This document shows positions 16,274 to 26,196 of a DNA stretch of 64,000 bases, piece by piece. Position 1 is the stretch's first letter. Every line of letters begins with the position of its first letter. The stretch comes from Hyalangium versicolor (GTDB taxonomy: Bacteria; Myxococcota; Myxococcia; Myxococcales; Myxococcaceae), in contig NZ_JAHXBF010000029.1 in the NCBI RefSeq assembly GCF_020103695.1, positions 62,001 through 126,000 on the forward strand. The letters are read 5' to 3'. Position numbers and translations under genes: made by a program. The notes under the pieces are model-generated. The model saw only the letters and a list, made by a program, of their open reading frames with translations. It was not told the origin of the DNA and did no database searches.

Positions 16274-17746
16274 TCAGCGGGAGTTCCGCAGCCTGTGGAC
16301 GGCCGTCGCCACCCGAGCGCCGTACTCCTCGTCGGCGTTGCGGAAGTGGGAGATGCACCGCGCGATGATGTCGTCACGCGTCACCTGCGCCAGACTGCCC
16401 GCGATGTTCGTCACCAGCCGCTCGCGAGCCTCCTCACTCATCACCCGGTACAGCATCCCGGCCTGCACGAAGTCATTGTCCTCGGCGTGCCGCACCGGCA
16501 CATAGGTGCCCGTGACGCCCGAGACGGGGACCCCCACGCCCGGGCCCTCGTTCGACTGCACGGGCCCGTCGTAGCTGTTCGGCTCGTAGTTCCGGCTCCG
16601 CCCTCCGTTGCCATCGAAGGCCATGGCGCCATCACGGCCGTAGTTGCGAGCACCTCCCGGAACGCCCTTGGGCGAGTTCACCGGCAACCGCGTCCCGTTG
16701 ATGCCGAGCCGGTACCGCTGCGCATCCCCGTACGCGAAGAGGCGCGCCTGCAGCATGCGATCCGGCGAGGGCCCGATCCCCGGCACGAAGTTGGAGGGAT
16801 CCAGCGCTGCCTGCTCCACGTCGGCGAAGTAGTTGTCCGGAGCCCGGTTCAGCACCAGCCGGCCCACCTCGATGAGGGGGTAGTCCTTGTACGGCCACAC
16901 CTTGGTGAGATCGAACGGGTTGAAGCGGTAGGTGGGCGCATCCGCCTCGGGCATCACCTGCACCTTGAGCGTCCACGAGGGGAACTCGCCCCGCTCGATC
17001 GCCGCGTACAGATCGCGCTGGTGGTACTGCGGATCACGCCCGCCGATGGCGGCCGCCTCCTCGGAGGTGAGGGTGCGGATGCCCTGGTCGGTCTTGAAGT
17101 GGAACTTCACCCAGAAGCGCTCGCCCACCGCGTTCACCCACTGGAAGGTGTGCGAGCCGAACCCATCCATGTGCCGCAGCGTGGAGGGAATCCCCCGGTC
17201 GCCGTAGAGCCAGGTGAACTGGTGCGTGGCCTCGGGCGAGTACGAGAAGAAGTCCCAGGCGTTGTTGGGCTCCTGGCAGTTGGTATACGGGTCGTACTTC
17301 TGAGAGTGGATGAAGTCCGGGAACTTGATGCCGTCACGCAGGAAGAAGACCGGCGTGTTGTTGCCCACCACGTCCCAGTTGCCATCCTCGGTGTAGAAGC
17401 GGACCGCGAAGCCGCGCGGATCCCTCGCGGTGTCCGGCGCGCCCTTGGAGCCAGCCACGGTGGAGAAGCGCAGGAAGACCTCGGTGCGCTTGTCCTTCTG
17501 GCTGAACACCTTCATCCGCGTCCAGCGCGACACGTCCGGGTTCGTTACCTCGAAATAGCCGTAGGCGCCCGAGCCCACCGCGTGCACCACGCGCTCGGGG
17601 ATGCGCTCGCGGTTGAAGCGGGCCAGCTTCTCCAGCAGGTGGTGATCCTGCAGCAGCACGGGGCCCGAGGGGCCTGCCGTCTGCGAGTGTTGGTTGTCGG
17701 CGACGGGGGCTCCGGCTTCGGTGGTCAGCTGCGAACGCGTCGGCAA
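16274..17746 (-). CDS. Monofunctional heme catalase (clade 3 type)
   Basis: A 490-residue catalase that breaks down hydrogen peroxide. RIPERVVHAVGSGAYGYFEV holds the distal His, FSTVAGSKGAPDTARDPRGF and NNTPVFFLRDGIKFPDFIHS (with the catalytic Asn) follow. The proximal heme ligand Tyr is in RLFAYGDAQRYRLG. Length fits small-subunit catalases. The open frame extends 21 codons further up, but the TTG at 17746 has AGGAGA six bases before it and gives an N-terminus (PTRSQLTTEAG) like known catalases. There is no signal peptide. The upstream gap carries an OxyR-like palindrome and the downstream gene encodes an ankyrin protein. Confidence 0.92.
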   Translation of the reverse strand: MPTRSQLTTEAGAPVADNQHSQTAGPSGPVLLQDHHLLEKLARFNRERIPERVVHAVGSGAYGYFEVTNPDVSRWTRMKVFSQKDKRTEVFLRFSTVAGSKGAPDTARDPRGFAVRFYTEDGNWDVVGNNTPVFFLRDGIKFPDFIHSQKYDPYTNCQEPNNAWDFFSYSPEATHQFTWLYGDRGIPSTLRHMDGFGSHTFQWVNAVGERFWVKFHFKTDQGIRTLTSEEAAAIGGRDPQYHQRDLYAAIERGEFPSWTLKVQVMPEADAPTYRFNPFDLTKVWPYKDYPLIEVGRLVLNRAPDNYFADVEQAALDPSNFVPGIGPSPDRMLQARLFAYGDAQRYRLGINGTRLPVNSPKGVPGGARNYGRDGAMAFDGNGGRSRNYEPNSYDGPVQSNEGPGVGVPVSGVTGTYVPVRHAEDNDFVQAGMLYRVMSEEARERLVTNIAGSLAQVTRDDIIARCISHFRNADEEYGARVATAVHRLRNSR

Positions 17747-17809
17747 GCGTCTTCTCCTGGCGAGTGGTTGACGCCAGGAAAAGTAGAGAGCTCGCGCTGA
17801 TTTGCCCAA

Positions 17810-17848
17810 GACATCGTTTCGATGTCACTGATAGCGGGCCCCTATCAG
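17810..17848 (-). promoter_or_regulatory. OxyR-like palindrome upstream of the catalase gene
   Basis: TGATAGCGGGCCCCTATCA (17829-17847) is a perfect palindrome containing ATAG-N7-CTAT, the half-site layout of OxyR operators, 85-100 bp upstream of the catalase start. The inner T and A of the consensus are absent. Immediately beside it is a second palindrome GACATCGTTTCGATGTC (17810-17826). Either or both could be regulator sites for peroxide control. Confidence 0.5.
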
Positions 17849-17855
17849 CCCCCCA

Positions 17856-17881
17856 CCGCGCCGAGAACAGGCTCGGCGCGG
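17856..17881 (-). terminator. Strong hairpin after the S15-type hydrolase gene
   Basis: A 10-bp perfect GC-rich stem CCGCGCCGAG/CTCGGCGCGG with a 6-nt loop, 11 bp past the stop at 17893 on the minus strand. No T-tract follows. It probably insulates the catalase promoter from the upstream gene. Confidence 0.5.
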
Positions 17882-17892
17882 CACGCTTCAGG

Positions 17893-19467
17893 TCACTTCA
17901 GCGGCAGCGACACGTAGGACGGGTTGTTCGTCGGCGAGGAGAACTTCACCGAAGAGAACAACGGCGCCTTGTCGCCATAGAGCGGGTCCACGGTGTCGAT
18001 GACGAGCGAGAGCCGGTGACCGCTCGGCACGTCGTAGGCCGTCGCCGTGAAATCCGTGTCCACCGTATAGGCCTGGCCCGCCACCGCATTGCGGATCGTA
18101 TACGCCACGTGCGTCACCAGGCTCCCGATCCCCGTCCAGTCCGTGTCGTAGACATAGGCGACGATCGTGGTCTGCCCGGAGCTGCCCGGAGTCACCGTCA
18201 GGTGCAGGTGCGCGGCCCCTCGAACGCGGCGATCGCTCGTCAGCCAGTCCGACTGCCACACGCCCGCGTTCCCACGATCCACCCAGGGGATGAACGCCGA
18301 GGGCGGCTCCCCCGTGAGCGCCTCGGCGCCGTTCGACAGCAGCACGATGCCGCCGTTGGCCACCGTGTCCGTGCCCGCCGCGATCGTCGAGGTCCACCCG
18401 GCCTGCGAACCCGTCACGAGATCTCCCTCACTGCTCCACCAGTGCACCTCGCCCAGGTTGTAGCGCGCGGTGCTCGTCGAGAGCGCGCTCCAGGACGGGA
18501 AGGACTCGTAGGTGCTCTGCCCCCGGATCTGCAGCTGCACCGGATTCTCCGAGCTGATGCCGGTGTTCACGCCGCGCAGGTACTGATCGAACCACCGGTG
18601 CACGCTGGTCCACGCGTCATTGGGCAGCCCGAGGATGCCGGTCAGCTCCGGGATGGCGTGATCGCCGGGGCGCAGCTCGAGCCGCTTGGGCCCCGTCAGC
18701 TTGCCGAAGAAATCGGCCAACTGGTTCGGCGCGAACAGGCTGTCACCATAGGCGTTGGCGATGAGGATTGCGGGGCGGCTCGCGTTGATGCGATCCACGT
18801 ACGTCGCCGCGCTGCGGACCTTGGCAAAGGCCTTGATACCGTCCAGGTTCCGGTTGGCGAAGTAGTCCGCGAGCGTCTGCTCCAGCTCGGCCGACGGGTT
18901 GCCCGTCAGCTCGCCCGAGAGGGCCAGCAACCCCGCCGCCTGTTGGTGACGGGTCTCGTTCGCCAGCAGCGAGTATTGGAGATCAGTCCAGGCGCTCACG
19001 GCGGCCACCACGCGGACGCGTGAGTCGAAGGCCGAGCCCAGCAGGCTGATCCCCGCTCCGTAAGAGACGCCCGCAAGACCGATGCGTGCCGGATCCGACG
19101 GCGTGTGAGCAAGCGTCCAGGTGATCACATCCGTCACGTCAGTGATGTCCTTGGGACCGGCCGTGTCGATGGAACCCCCGGACGTGTAGAAACCGCGAGG
19201 CGTGTACGAGAGCGCGACGTACCCGGCCTCGGCGAACTGCTGAGCCTGGACCAGGTACTCGATGCTGGGCAGCGACCAGCTGGTGATGAAGATGATCACC
19301 GGGTGCGTCCCCGGCGTATCGGGTGTGAAGACGTTGCCCGTCAGGACCACGCCATCCCGTGTGGGGATATCCAAGGTACGGAAGGACGGAGAGGCGGAAG
19401 CAGGACCCGCTCCGAGGCTCAACGACACGACCGTGGCGGAGACAGCGACTGCACGCAGCCAGGACAT
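17893..19467 (-). CDS. Secreted S15/CocE-like alpha/beta hydrolase
   Basis: A 524-residue exported hydrolase. A signal peptide (residues 1-22, ending GPASAS) precedes an alpha/beta-hydrolase domain with nucleophile motif GVSYGAG, a likely acid in NAYGDSLF, and the catalytic His in RPGDHAIPEL. The C-terminal 200 residues are a jelly-roll domain (RGAAHLHLTVTPGSSGQ) as in X-Pro dipeptidyl-peptidase and cocaine esterase. The substrate cannot be read from sequence; acyl ester or Xaa-Pro peptide are both possible. ATG at 19467 is preceded by GGAGGAG; an open frame upstream lacks that support. Confidence 0.85.
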   Translation of the reverse strand: MSWLRAVAVSATVVSLSLGAGPASASPSFRTLDIPTRDGVVLTGNVFTPDTPGTHPVIIFITSWSLPSIEYLVQAQQFAEAGYVALSYTPRGFYTSGGSIDTAGPKDITDVTDVITWTLAHTPSDPARIGLAGVSYGAGISLLGSAFDSRVRVVAAVSAWTDLQYSLLANETRHQQAAGLLALSGELTGNPSAELEQTLADYFANRNLDGIKAFAKVRSAATYVDRINASRPAILIANAYGDSLFAPNQLADFFGKLTGPKRLELRPGDHAIPELTGILGLPNDAWTSVHRWFDQYLRGVNTGISSENPVQLQIRGQSTYESFPSWSALSTSTARYNLGEVHWWSSEGDLVTGSQAGWTSTIAAGTDTVANGGIVLLSNGAEALTGEPPSAFIPWVDRGNAGVWQSDWLTSDRRVRGAAHLHLTVTPGSSGQTTIVAYVYDTDWTGIGSLVTHVAYTIRNAVAGQAYTVDTDFTATAYDVPSGHRLSLVIDTVDPLYGDKAPLFSSVKFSSPTNNPSYVSLPLK

Positions 19468-19643
19468 GAACTCCTCCGGCAAGTGTGGGGGATGAGGGAA
19501 AACGGGCGCGGACGGTACAAGCCGCAATCCCGGAGCGTCAAGCGTCGCTTGACACTCTACACACACTGTTCAAGACACGACAGGAGCTCGCCCCACGGTC
19601 CGATGGACACGCGGCCTGAAACGACACGTGAGAGGGGCTCCGC

Positions 19644-21332
19644 TCAGGCCTGTCCGGGGGTGATCACGGACTGGTCGGGCTCCGGAGCCCTGCGCAGGCG
19701 GATGACGAAGGTCGTTCCACGCCCCACCTCGCTCTTCACCTCGAGGGAGCCGCCGAGGGAGGTGATGATGCTCTGGCACACCGGGAGCCCCAGCCCGGTG
19801 CCCTCCCCCACGGGCTTGGTGGTGAAGAAGGGCTCGAAGATGCGACCCAGGTTCTCGGGAGGAATGCCGCACCCCGTGTCGCTCACCTCGACGAGGACGT
19901 AGCCGGGCTCCCCTTCCCTGGCCGCCACGCGTACCTGGTTCTGATCGACCTTGCCCTTCTCGATGGCGTGCGCGGCGTTGATGAGCAGGTTGAGCAGCAC
20001 CTGCCCCAACCGTGGCGCGTTGCCCCATGCGAGCGGAGCGCCCTCACACTCCTCCACCAGGCGCGCCCGCTCCCGCAGCTCCTGCGCGGCGATCTTCGCC
20101 GTGCCGCGAACCACCGAGCCCAGATCCACCGGCCCCAGCGCCAGATCGTCCGGCCGGGACAGCATCTTCAGATCCTGAACGATGAGCCGGACCCGCTCGG
20201 CGCCCTCGTTCGCCTCGGTGACTGCGTCCACCAGATCCTGGCGATCCTCCGGAGAGGGAGTCCCTGGCTCCTCGACGGCCTTCCGGATGAAGCGGAGGTT
20301 GCTGAGGATGTAGGAGAGCGGATTGTTGATCTCATGGCCAATTCCCGCCGCGAGCCGGCCCACGGCCGCGAGCCGCTCCGAGAAGAGCAGCTGATCCTGG
20401 GTGGCCTCGAGCTTCTTCATGCTCTCTTCGAGTTCACGGGTGCGCGCGCGCACCGTGTCCTCGAGCATGGCGCTGTACCAGCGCGCTTCCAGCTCGGCCG
20501 CCTCGGCCTTCATCAACCGCTGCTTCTCCTGAAAGGTCTCTCGCAGTTCGCCGGCCATGCGCTCCAGCGTCCGCGCCAACAGCCCCAACTCGTCGCCGCC
20601 CATGAAAGGCAGCGAGACGTCGAAGTCTCCGTGCCCGATGCGCTCGGCGGTGGCCTGCAGCGTGCGCAGCGAGCGTCTCAGGGGCAGGAGGATCCCCAAG
20701 GCAAAGGCGCCCATGAGGATGACGCAGCCCAGCGTCATCAGGCCCGCGACGCGCAGGGCGCGCTTGAAGGACCCGTTCCAGTACAGCCGCAGCCCGTCCA
20801 GCTCCTCGCGCTCGGCCTTCCGAATGGAAGACAGGGGCACGCCCACGTGCTGCGCGTAGTCCTGGAAGAGCTCCCACTCCAGCGCGGACGACAGCGCCGA
20901 GCCCTCCGGCTCCGCGCGGACCCGGGCCGCCACGCGGTCGCCCCATTGAAGCATTGCGTCATGAAGTCTCGTGAGTTCCTCACGCCTGTCGTCCAGGAGA
21001 TTGGCCTCTTCCCGGTTCTCCATGTGGCCGAGGATCTCCGCCCACGCCGCGTTCACCAGCGCCTCCTGCGCGTGCCGCAAGGGCTCGGTGTCCTGCCCGG
21101 CCTGCTGCGCCCGGTTCACGGCGTTCAGGTAGGGCCAGACGCTGTCCTCCCACCGGTCGAGGCTCTCGAACTGATCATAGGAGGAGATCACCCGCTCGCG
21201 GACGCTGCGTCCCGTCCTCACCCCATAGAGGTGCAGGCTGCCCAGCAAGCACGTCACGCCGATGCCTACAGCTGCGAACAACAGGATCTTGGTGCTGACG
21301 GACATGGCGCTCGCGATGAACGACTCGTTCAC
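19644..21332 (-). CDS. Membrane histidine kinase with HAMP domain
   Basis: A 562-residue sensor kinase. The first TM helix is near residues 12-33, a periplasmic helical sensor of about 180 residues follows, then a second TM helix (VAGLMTLGCVILMGAFALGI), a HAMP domain, a coiled coil (about 280-320), HisKA with RLAAGIGHEINNPLSYI, and HATPase_c with NLLINAAHAIE, DTGCGIPPENL and GTGLGLPVCQSII. The latter half resembles ZraS/NtrB-like kinases common in myxobacteria. No response regulator is adjacent, so it is an orphan. GTG at 21332 is used; an ATG nine codons later is an equally good start. Confidence 0.9.
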   Translation of the reverse strand: MNESFIASAMSVSTKILLFAAVGIGVTCLLGSLHLYGVRTGRSVRERVISSYDQFESLDRWEDSVWPYLNAVNRAQQAGQDTEPLRHAQEALVNAAWAEILGHMENREEANLLDDRREELTRLHDAMLQWGDRVAARVRAEPEGSALSSALEWELFQDYAQHVGVPLSSIRKAEREELDGLRLYWNGSFKRALRVAGLMTLGCVILMGAFALGILLPLRRSLRTLQATAERIGHGDFDVSLPFMGGDELGLLARTLERMAGELRETFQEKQRLMKAEAAELEARWYSAMLEDTVRARTRELEESMKKLEATQDQLLFSERLAAVGRLAAGIGHEINNPLSYILSNLRFIRKAVEEPGTPSPEDRQDLVDAVTEANEGAERVRLIVQDLKMLSRPDDLALGPVDLGSVVRGTAKIAAQELRERARLVEECEGAPLAWGNAPRLGQVLLNLLINAAHAIEKGKVDQNQVRVAAREGEPGYVLVEVSDTGCGIPPENLGRIFEPFFTTKPVGEGTGLGLPVCQSIITSLGGSLEVKSEVGRGTTFVIRLRRAPEPDQSVITPGQA

Positions 21333-21477
21333 CCTTATCGCAAAACTGTAGCACGAGAAATGTGTCGACCGAGAGGAGTCTCCAGGGCAGGCAGGCGTCG
21401 TCCGAGGGGCGGTCCACGCCTTCTGTTAAATCCACGGAATAAATGGTCCCGAGGGAGTTCAGCAGAACGAGGTGACC

Positions 21478-22731
<1,254 letters not shown>

Positions 22732-22732
22732 C

Positions 22733-23857
22733 ATGCGCAAAGGCGTGAAGAGCATCGAGACGAAGCATTACGAAGAGCGCGACTCCTTCTTCGACGGACT
22801 GCGGAAGATGGACCGCCGCGGCTTCATGCGGCTGGCGGGGCTGTCGGCCGGCATCGCCGCCGGGAAGGGGCTGTTGACGCCGCAGAGCTTCCAGCTCATC
22901 AGCGTGGCGGAGGCGGCCACCCCGAGCGCGAAGCCCAAGTTCTCCTTCGCGTACATCTCGGACTCGCACCTGTACCGCGAGGATCTCAACGACCGGTTCG
23001 TGCGCTCACTCACCCGCGCGGTGGACGACGTGAACCGCCTGGATCCCCAACCGGACTTCGTCCTCTACGGCGGAGATCTGGCGCAGCTCGGGCAGAAGGA
23101 GGAGCTCGACCTGGGCCGGCAGATCCTCAAGAGCCTGAAGGCGCCGGTGAAGATGATGGTCGGCGAGCACGACTGGTTCCTGGACATGGGCGAGCACTGG
23201 CGCACGCTGTTCGGCGAGCCGCAGTACTCGTTCGATCACAAGGGCGTGCACTTCGTCACGCTGATGAGCGTGAACGAGAAGGACTTCTGGACCGCCCGTG
23301 GGATGACGCCCATGGAGCGCATGCAGACGGTGGCCGGCCTGGACAACGGCCTGCAGTCGCGCTTCGAGGTGGGCACCGCCGGCCGCGAGTGGCTCAAGGC
23401 GGACCTGGCCAAGGTGGACAAGAACACGCCGCTGGTCGTGTTCAGCCACTCGCCGCTCTACAAGTACTACAAGCAGTGGAACTTCTGGACGGATGACGCG
23501 GACGAAGTCCAGGCGATCCTCAAGCCGTTCAAGAACGTGACGGTGATCCACGGCCACACGCACCAGATGCTCTCGAACCAGATCGCGAACATCTCGTTCC
23601 ACGGCTTGCTGTCCACGGCGTGGCCGTGGCCGTACGCGCCCGAGGGCCTGCCCTCGCTGACCGTCCCGATGAACCGGCCGGATCCCTTCAGCGCCTTCGA
23701 CGGCTGCGGCGACGGGCGCATCGACGTGCTCGAGGCCGGGCTGGCCGACAAGCTCTACAACCTGTGGGACCGCGATCCGGTCACCGTGAAGGCCAGCTAC
23801 CTGACCAGCAACGGCAAGCAGGATCGTCCCCCCGCCTCCCGGCTTCCCCCCTACTAG
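22733..23857 (+). CDS. Tat-exported calcineurin-like metallophosphoesterase
   Basis: A 374-residue metallophosphoesterase exported by the Tat route: DRRGFMRLAGLS (residues 27-38) is a twin-Arg signal set back by a cytosolic N-terminal extension. Metal motifs are visible in order: SDSHL (D-x-H), GGDLAQ (GD), GEHDW, FSHSP and HGHTH. The usual GNHD reads GEHD, so the metal-ligand Asn is replaced by Glu, which may change the metal site. It starts one base after the di-heme peroxidase stop, so translation is coupled. Substrate is unknown; a redox role is suggested only by its neighbours. Confidence 0.88.
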   Translation: MRKGVKSIETKHYEERDSFFDGLRKMDRRGFMRLAGLSAGIAAGKGLLTPQSFQLISVAEAATPSAKPKFSFAYISDSHLYREDLNDRFVRSLTRAVDDVNRLDPQPDFVLYGGDLAQLGQKEELDLGRQILKSLKAPVKMMVGEHDWFLDMGEHWRTLFGEPQYSFDHKGVHFVTLMSVNEKDFWTARGMTPMERMQTVAGLDNGLQSRFEVGTAGREWLKADLAKVDKNTPLVVFSHSPLYKYYKQWNFWTDDADEVQAILKPFKNVTVIHGHTHQMLSNQIANISFHGLLSTAWPWPYAPEGLPSLTVPMNRPDPFSAFDGCGDGRIDVLEAGLADKLYNLWDRDPVTVKASYLTSNGKQDRPPASRLPPY

Positions 23858-23869
23858 GACCTGGCCACC

Positions 23870-24643
23870 ATGCACATGCGAAAGACATTCAGCCTCGCAG
23901 CGCTCGGACTCGGGCTCGGACTCGGCGGCCTCGCCACCTGGCAGACGGCCTTCGCGGAGAGCCCCACCCCTCAGCATCGCGTCCCCCGCTCCAAGGACGG
24001 CGACGTCGTCGTCGCGCTGTGCGACGGAGAGACGACGATGGAGGTGAAGGGCGTCAAGGATCCCTCCGCCATCACCCGTGAGAAGGGCCAGGAGATCTCC
24101 GACCAGCTCATGGAGCAGTGGCTCAAGAAGAACCCGAACGCGAACTGGGATCCGCCCGGTCAGCTCGTCGCCCAGGCCACCCCTCCGGCGACGCCTCCGG
24201 CCGCCGCCGCGCCGGTGAAGAAGGAAGGCACGACGGCAGCCTCCGGCGCTCAGGAGGCTGCTCGCAAGGGCGCCTCGAACACCCAGGACGGTCACACCTA
24301 CGGCGCCTTCAGCGCCCGGGACGAGGCCATCTGGAAGGAGTCCACCGAGCAGGCCGTGGCCGAGGGCAAGCGCGTGTTCCACGACGCGAAGACCCTGGGC
24401 GGCACGGTGGCCATCTCCTGTGACATGTGCCACCCGGACGCCTCGAACACGCACCCGGAGACGTACCCGAAGTACCAGGTTCAGCTGGGCAAGGTCGCCC
24501 TGCTCCGGGATATGATCAACTGGTGCATCGAGAACCCGGTGCGCGGCAAGCCTCTGGCCGAGGATGATCCTCGGATGAAGAACATGGAGGCCTACATCAT
24601 GGCTCAGCGCAAGGGCGTGAAGATGGAGTACGGCAAGCACTGA
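23870..24643 (+). CDS. Periplasmic monoheme cytochrome c
   Basis: A 257-residue exported protein with a signal peptide (ending TAFAES). An N-terminal region (to about 95) is followed by an Ala/Pro/Thr linker and a C-terminal cytochrome c domain with CDMCH (Cys184, Cys187, His188). The stretch MINWCIENPVRGKPL and the final MEAYIMAQRKGV resemble SoxA-like cytochromes and include a further Cys and several Met that could be heme ligands. It lies 12 bp after the phosphoesterase and 22 bp before the sigma factor. It is the likely electron donor or acceptor for the di-heme peroxidase. Confidence 0.85.
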   Translation: MHMRKTFSLAALGLGLGLGGLATWQTAFAESPTPQHRVPRSKDGDVVVALCDGETTMEVKGVKDPSAITREKGQEISDQLMEQWLKKNPNANWDPPGQLVAQATPPATPPAAAAPVKKEGTTAASGAQEAARKGASNTQDGHTYGAFSARDEAIWKESTEQAVAEGKRVFHDAKTLGGTVAISCDMCHPDASNTHPETYPKYQVQLGKVALLRDMINWCIENPVRGKPLAEDDPRMKNMEAYIMAQRKGVKMEYGKH

Positions 24644-24665
24644 GGAGGCAGCGCGACGTTCCAGC

Positions 24666-25226
24666 ATGTGGAGCCGACGACCCCAGCCCTCTCGGGATCC
24701 CGCGTTCGATCGTGAAGCGCTTGGCCACCTGGCCGCGCTTCACGACACCGCCCTGCGTCTGTGCCGAGACCCGGCCGAGGCGCAGGATCTCACGCACGAC
24801 ACGTACGTGCGGGCGCTCAATGCCGCCGATCGCTTCGAACCGGGCACCTCGCTCAAGGCGTGGCTGCTGACGATCCTCCACAACCTCTTCCGGACGCGGC
24901 TTCGGGATCGAGGCCGCCACGCCGAGCTGGAGTTGGACGATGACTCGGTGGAGGTGCCCATTTCACTCCACGAGGAAGAGACCTGGCATGCCGTCACGAG
25001 CGCTCAGCTCGATTCGGCGATAGAATTGTTGCCGGCAAAACTCCGTGAGGTGGTGGTGCTGCGCGACCTCCAGGGGTTGTCGTACAAAGAGATCGCGCAA
25101 GTGCTCGATCTCCCAGTTGGAACGGTGATGTCGCGCCTCCACCGGGGCCGGGAGGCGCTGAAGGCAGTCCTGGTGCCCCTGATGCAGGGCGGAAACGCTC
25201 CGGCGCACAAGCGAGAAGTGAGATGA
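24666..25226 (+). CDS. ECF-family RNA polymerase sigma factor
   Basis: A 186-residue sigma factor. Region 2 covers about 20-85 (LCRDPAEAQDLTHDTYVRAL, SLKAWLLTILHNLFRTRLRD) and region 4 about 115-170 (LPAKLREVVVLRDLQGLSYK, GTVMSRLHRGREALK). The stop overlaps the start of the anti-sigma gene (ATGA), the usual sign of a cognate pair. Its position at the end of the redox operon suggests that it controls that operon, though I did not identify a matching promoter. Confidence 0.93.
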   Translation: MWSRRPQPSRDPAFDREALGHLAALHDTALRLCRDPAEAQDLTHDTYVRALNAADRFEPGTSLKAWLLTILHNLFRTRLRDRGRHAELELDDDSVEVPISLHEEETWHAVTSAQLDSAIELLPAKLREVVVLRDLQGLSYKEIAQVLDLPVGTVMSRLHRGREALKAVLVPLMQGGNAPAHKREVR

Positions 25227-26038
25227 CGGCGTCCTGTGACAACGTGCGCAGCTGGCTCTCGGCCTGGACCGATGGCGAGCGCACACCCCTCTCGTCACAG
25301 GACTTCGAGCGCCACTTCTCGGAGTGCCCGGACTGCGCGAAGGCGGCCCGCTCGCTCCGAGGATTTCTGCGCACGGTGTCCTCCGCGTATGTCCCCGCGC
25401 CGGTTCCACGCGCGCTGGAGGCGTCGATCCGGAGCATGGCCGGGCGTCGCGGGACCGTGAGGCGGTGGGCCCCGGTGCTCGCGGCCATGGGAGCCGCCGC
25501 GGCCGTGGCGCTCGTCGTCTTCACCCTGCTCCGTCCCGCGCCGGTGCATGCGGCCTCGCTGGAGGAGGCCTCGGCCTGGGCGCATGAGGGGTTGGCTGCG
25601 GGAGTCCTCCCGCTGGACGTGGAGGGCCACAACGCGGCCGAGCTGTCCCGGTGGCTCACCGAGCGTGTCGGCTTCCAGGTCGTGCTGCCGAGGCTGGAGG
25701 ACTCGAAGCTCGTGTTCAACGGCGGGCGGCTGGTTCAGTTGGAAGGTGCCACGGCGGCCGTCGTGAGCTTCCAGCGCAACGGCGAGCAGGTCAGCCTGGG
25801 CATCGCCCCCCGGTACGCGGCGGGCACCCCGGCGGATGCGACTCGCACCGAGCTGTTCCGGAACATGAAGTTCACCACGCGTACCGTCCGGGGCCTGAGC
25901 GTCATCAGCTGGAGCGAAGGCGAGCTGAGCTACGCGATGGTGTCCCGTGTCCCGGCCACGGGGCGCGCCTCGTGCGCCGTGTGCCACGGCGCGAAGTCGG
26001 GCCTCAAGAGCGTCGAAGAGTTCCACGGCATGCGCTGA
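25223..26038 (+). CDS. Transmembrane anti-sigma factor with a C-terminal CXXCH heme-c site
   Basis: A 271-residue protein. The N-terminus is a zinc-binding anti-sigma domain (Cys5, His31-x3-Cys35-x2-Cys38 in HFSECPDC). One TM helix (about 80-102, PVLAAMGAAAAVALVVFTLL) places the rest in the periplasm. Residues 110-245 form a mixed alpha/beta domain. Near the C-terminus is CAVCH (Cys251, Cys254, His255), a classic heme-c attachment motif, followed by FHGM which could give an axial ligand. A heme on the periplasmic side would let the anti-sigma sense redox state or peroxide directly. The co-encoded peroxidase and cytochrome support this. A zinc site instead of heme is the main alternative. Confidence 0.88.
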   Translation: MTASCDNVRSWLSAWTDGERTPLSSQDFERHFSECPDCAKAARSLRGFLRTVSSAYVPAPVPRALEASIRSMAGRRGTVRRWAPVLAAMGAAAAVALVVFTLLRPAPVHAASLEEASAWAHEGLAAGVLPLDVEGHNAAELSRWLTERVGFQVVLPRLEDSKLVFNGGRLVQLEGATAAVVSFQRNGEQVSLGIAPRYAAGTPADATRTELFRNMKFTTRTVRGLSVISWSEGELSYAMVSRVPATGRASCAVCHGAKSGLKSVEEFHGMR

Positions 26039-26148
26039 GCCGTCAGGCCTCCTCGCGATCCCTTCCACCCCTCCCTCCACCTCCTACGCCGTGTGCGCCC
26101 GCATCACGGATGGAGGACAGGGTCTTCTCGACGCCTGCTCCTGAGACC

Positions 26149-26185
26149 ACCGGGGAGGCTGGCCCAGGATGGCCGCCTCCCCGGT
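26149..26185. terminator. Bidirectional terminator between convergent genes
   Basis: An 11-bp perfect stem ACCGGGGAGGC/GCCTCCCCGGT with a 15-nt loop, between the end of the anti-sigma gene (plus) and the end of the glycosidase gene (minus). There is no clear T-tract on either side. Confidence 0.6.
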
Positions 26186-26196
26186 AGGTTCCTACG

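Noticed and set aside
15659..17800. A 700-codon open frame on the plus strand opposite the ankyrin and catalase genes
   Set aside because: Antisense to two confident genes; long open shadows are common at this GC content, and its translation is a His/Arg/Pro-rich non-protein-like sequence.
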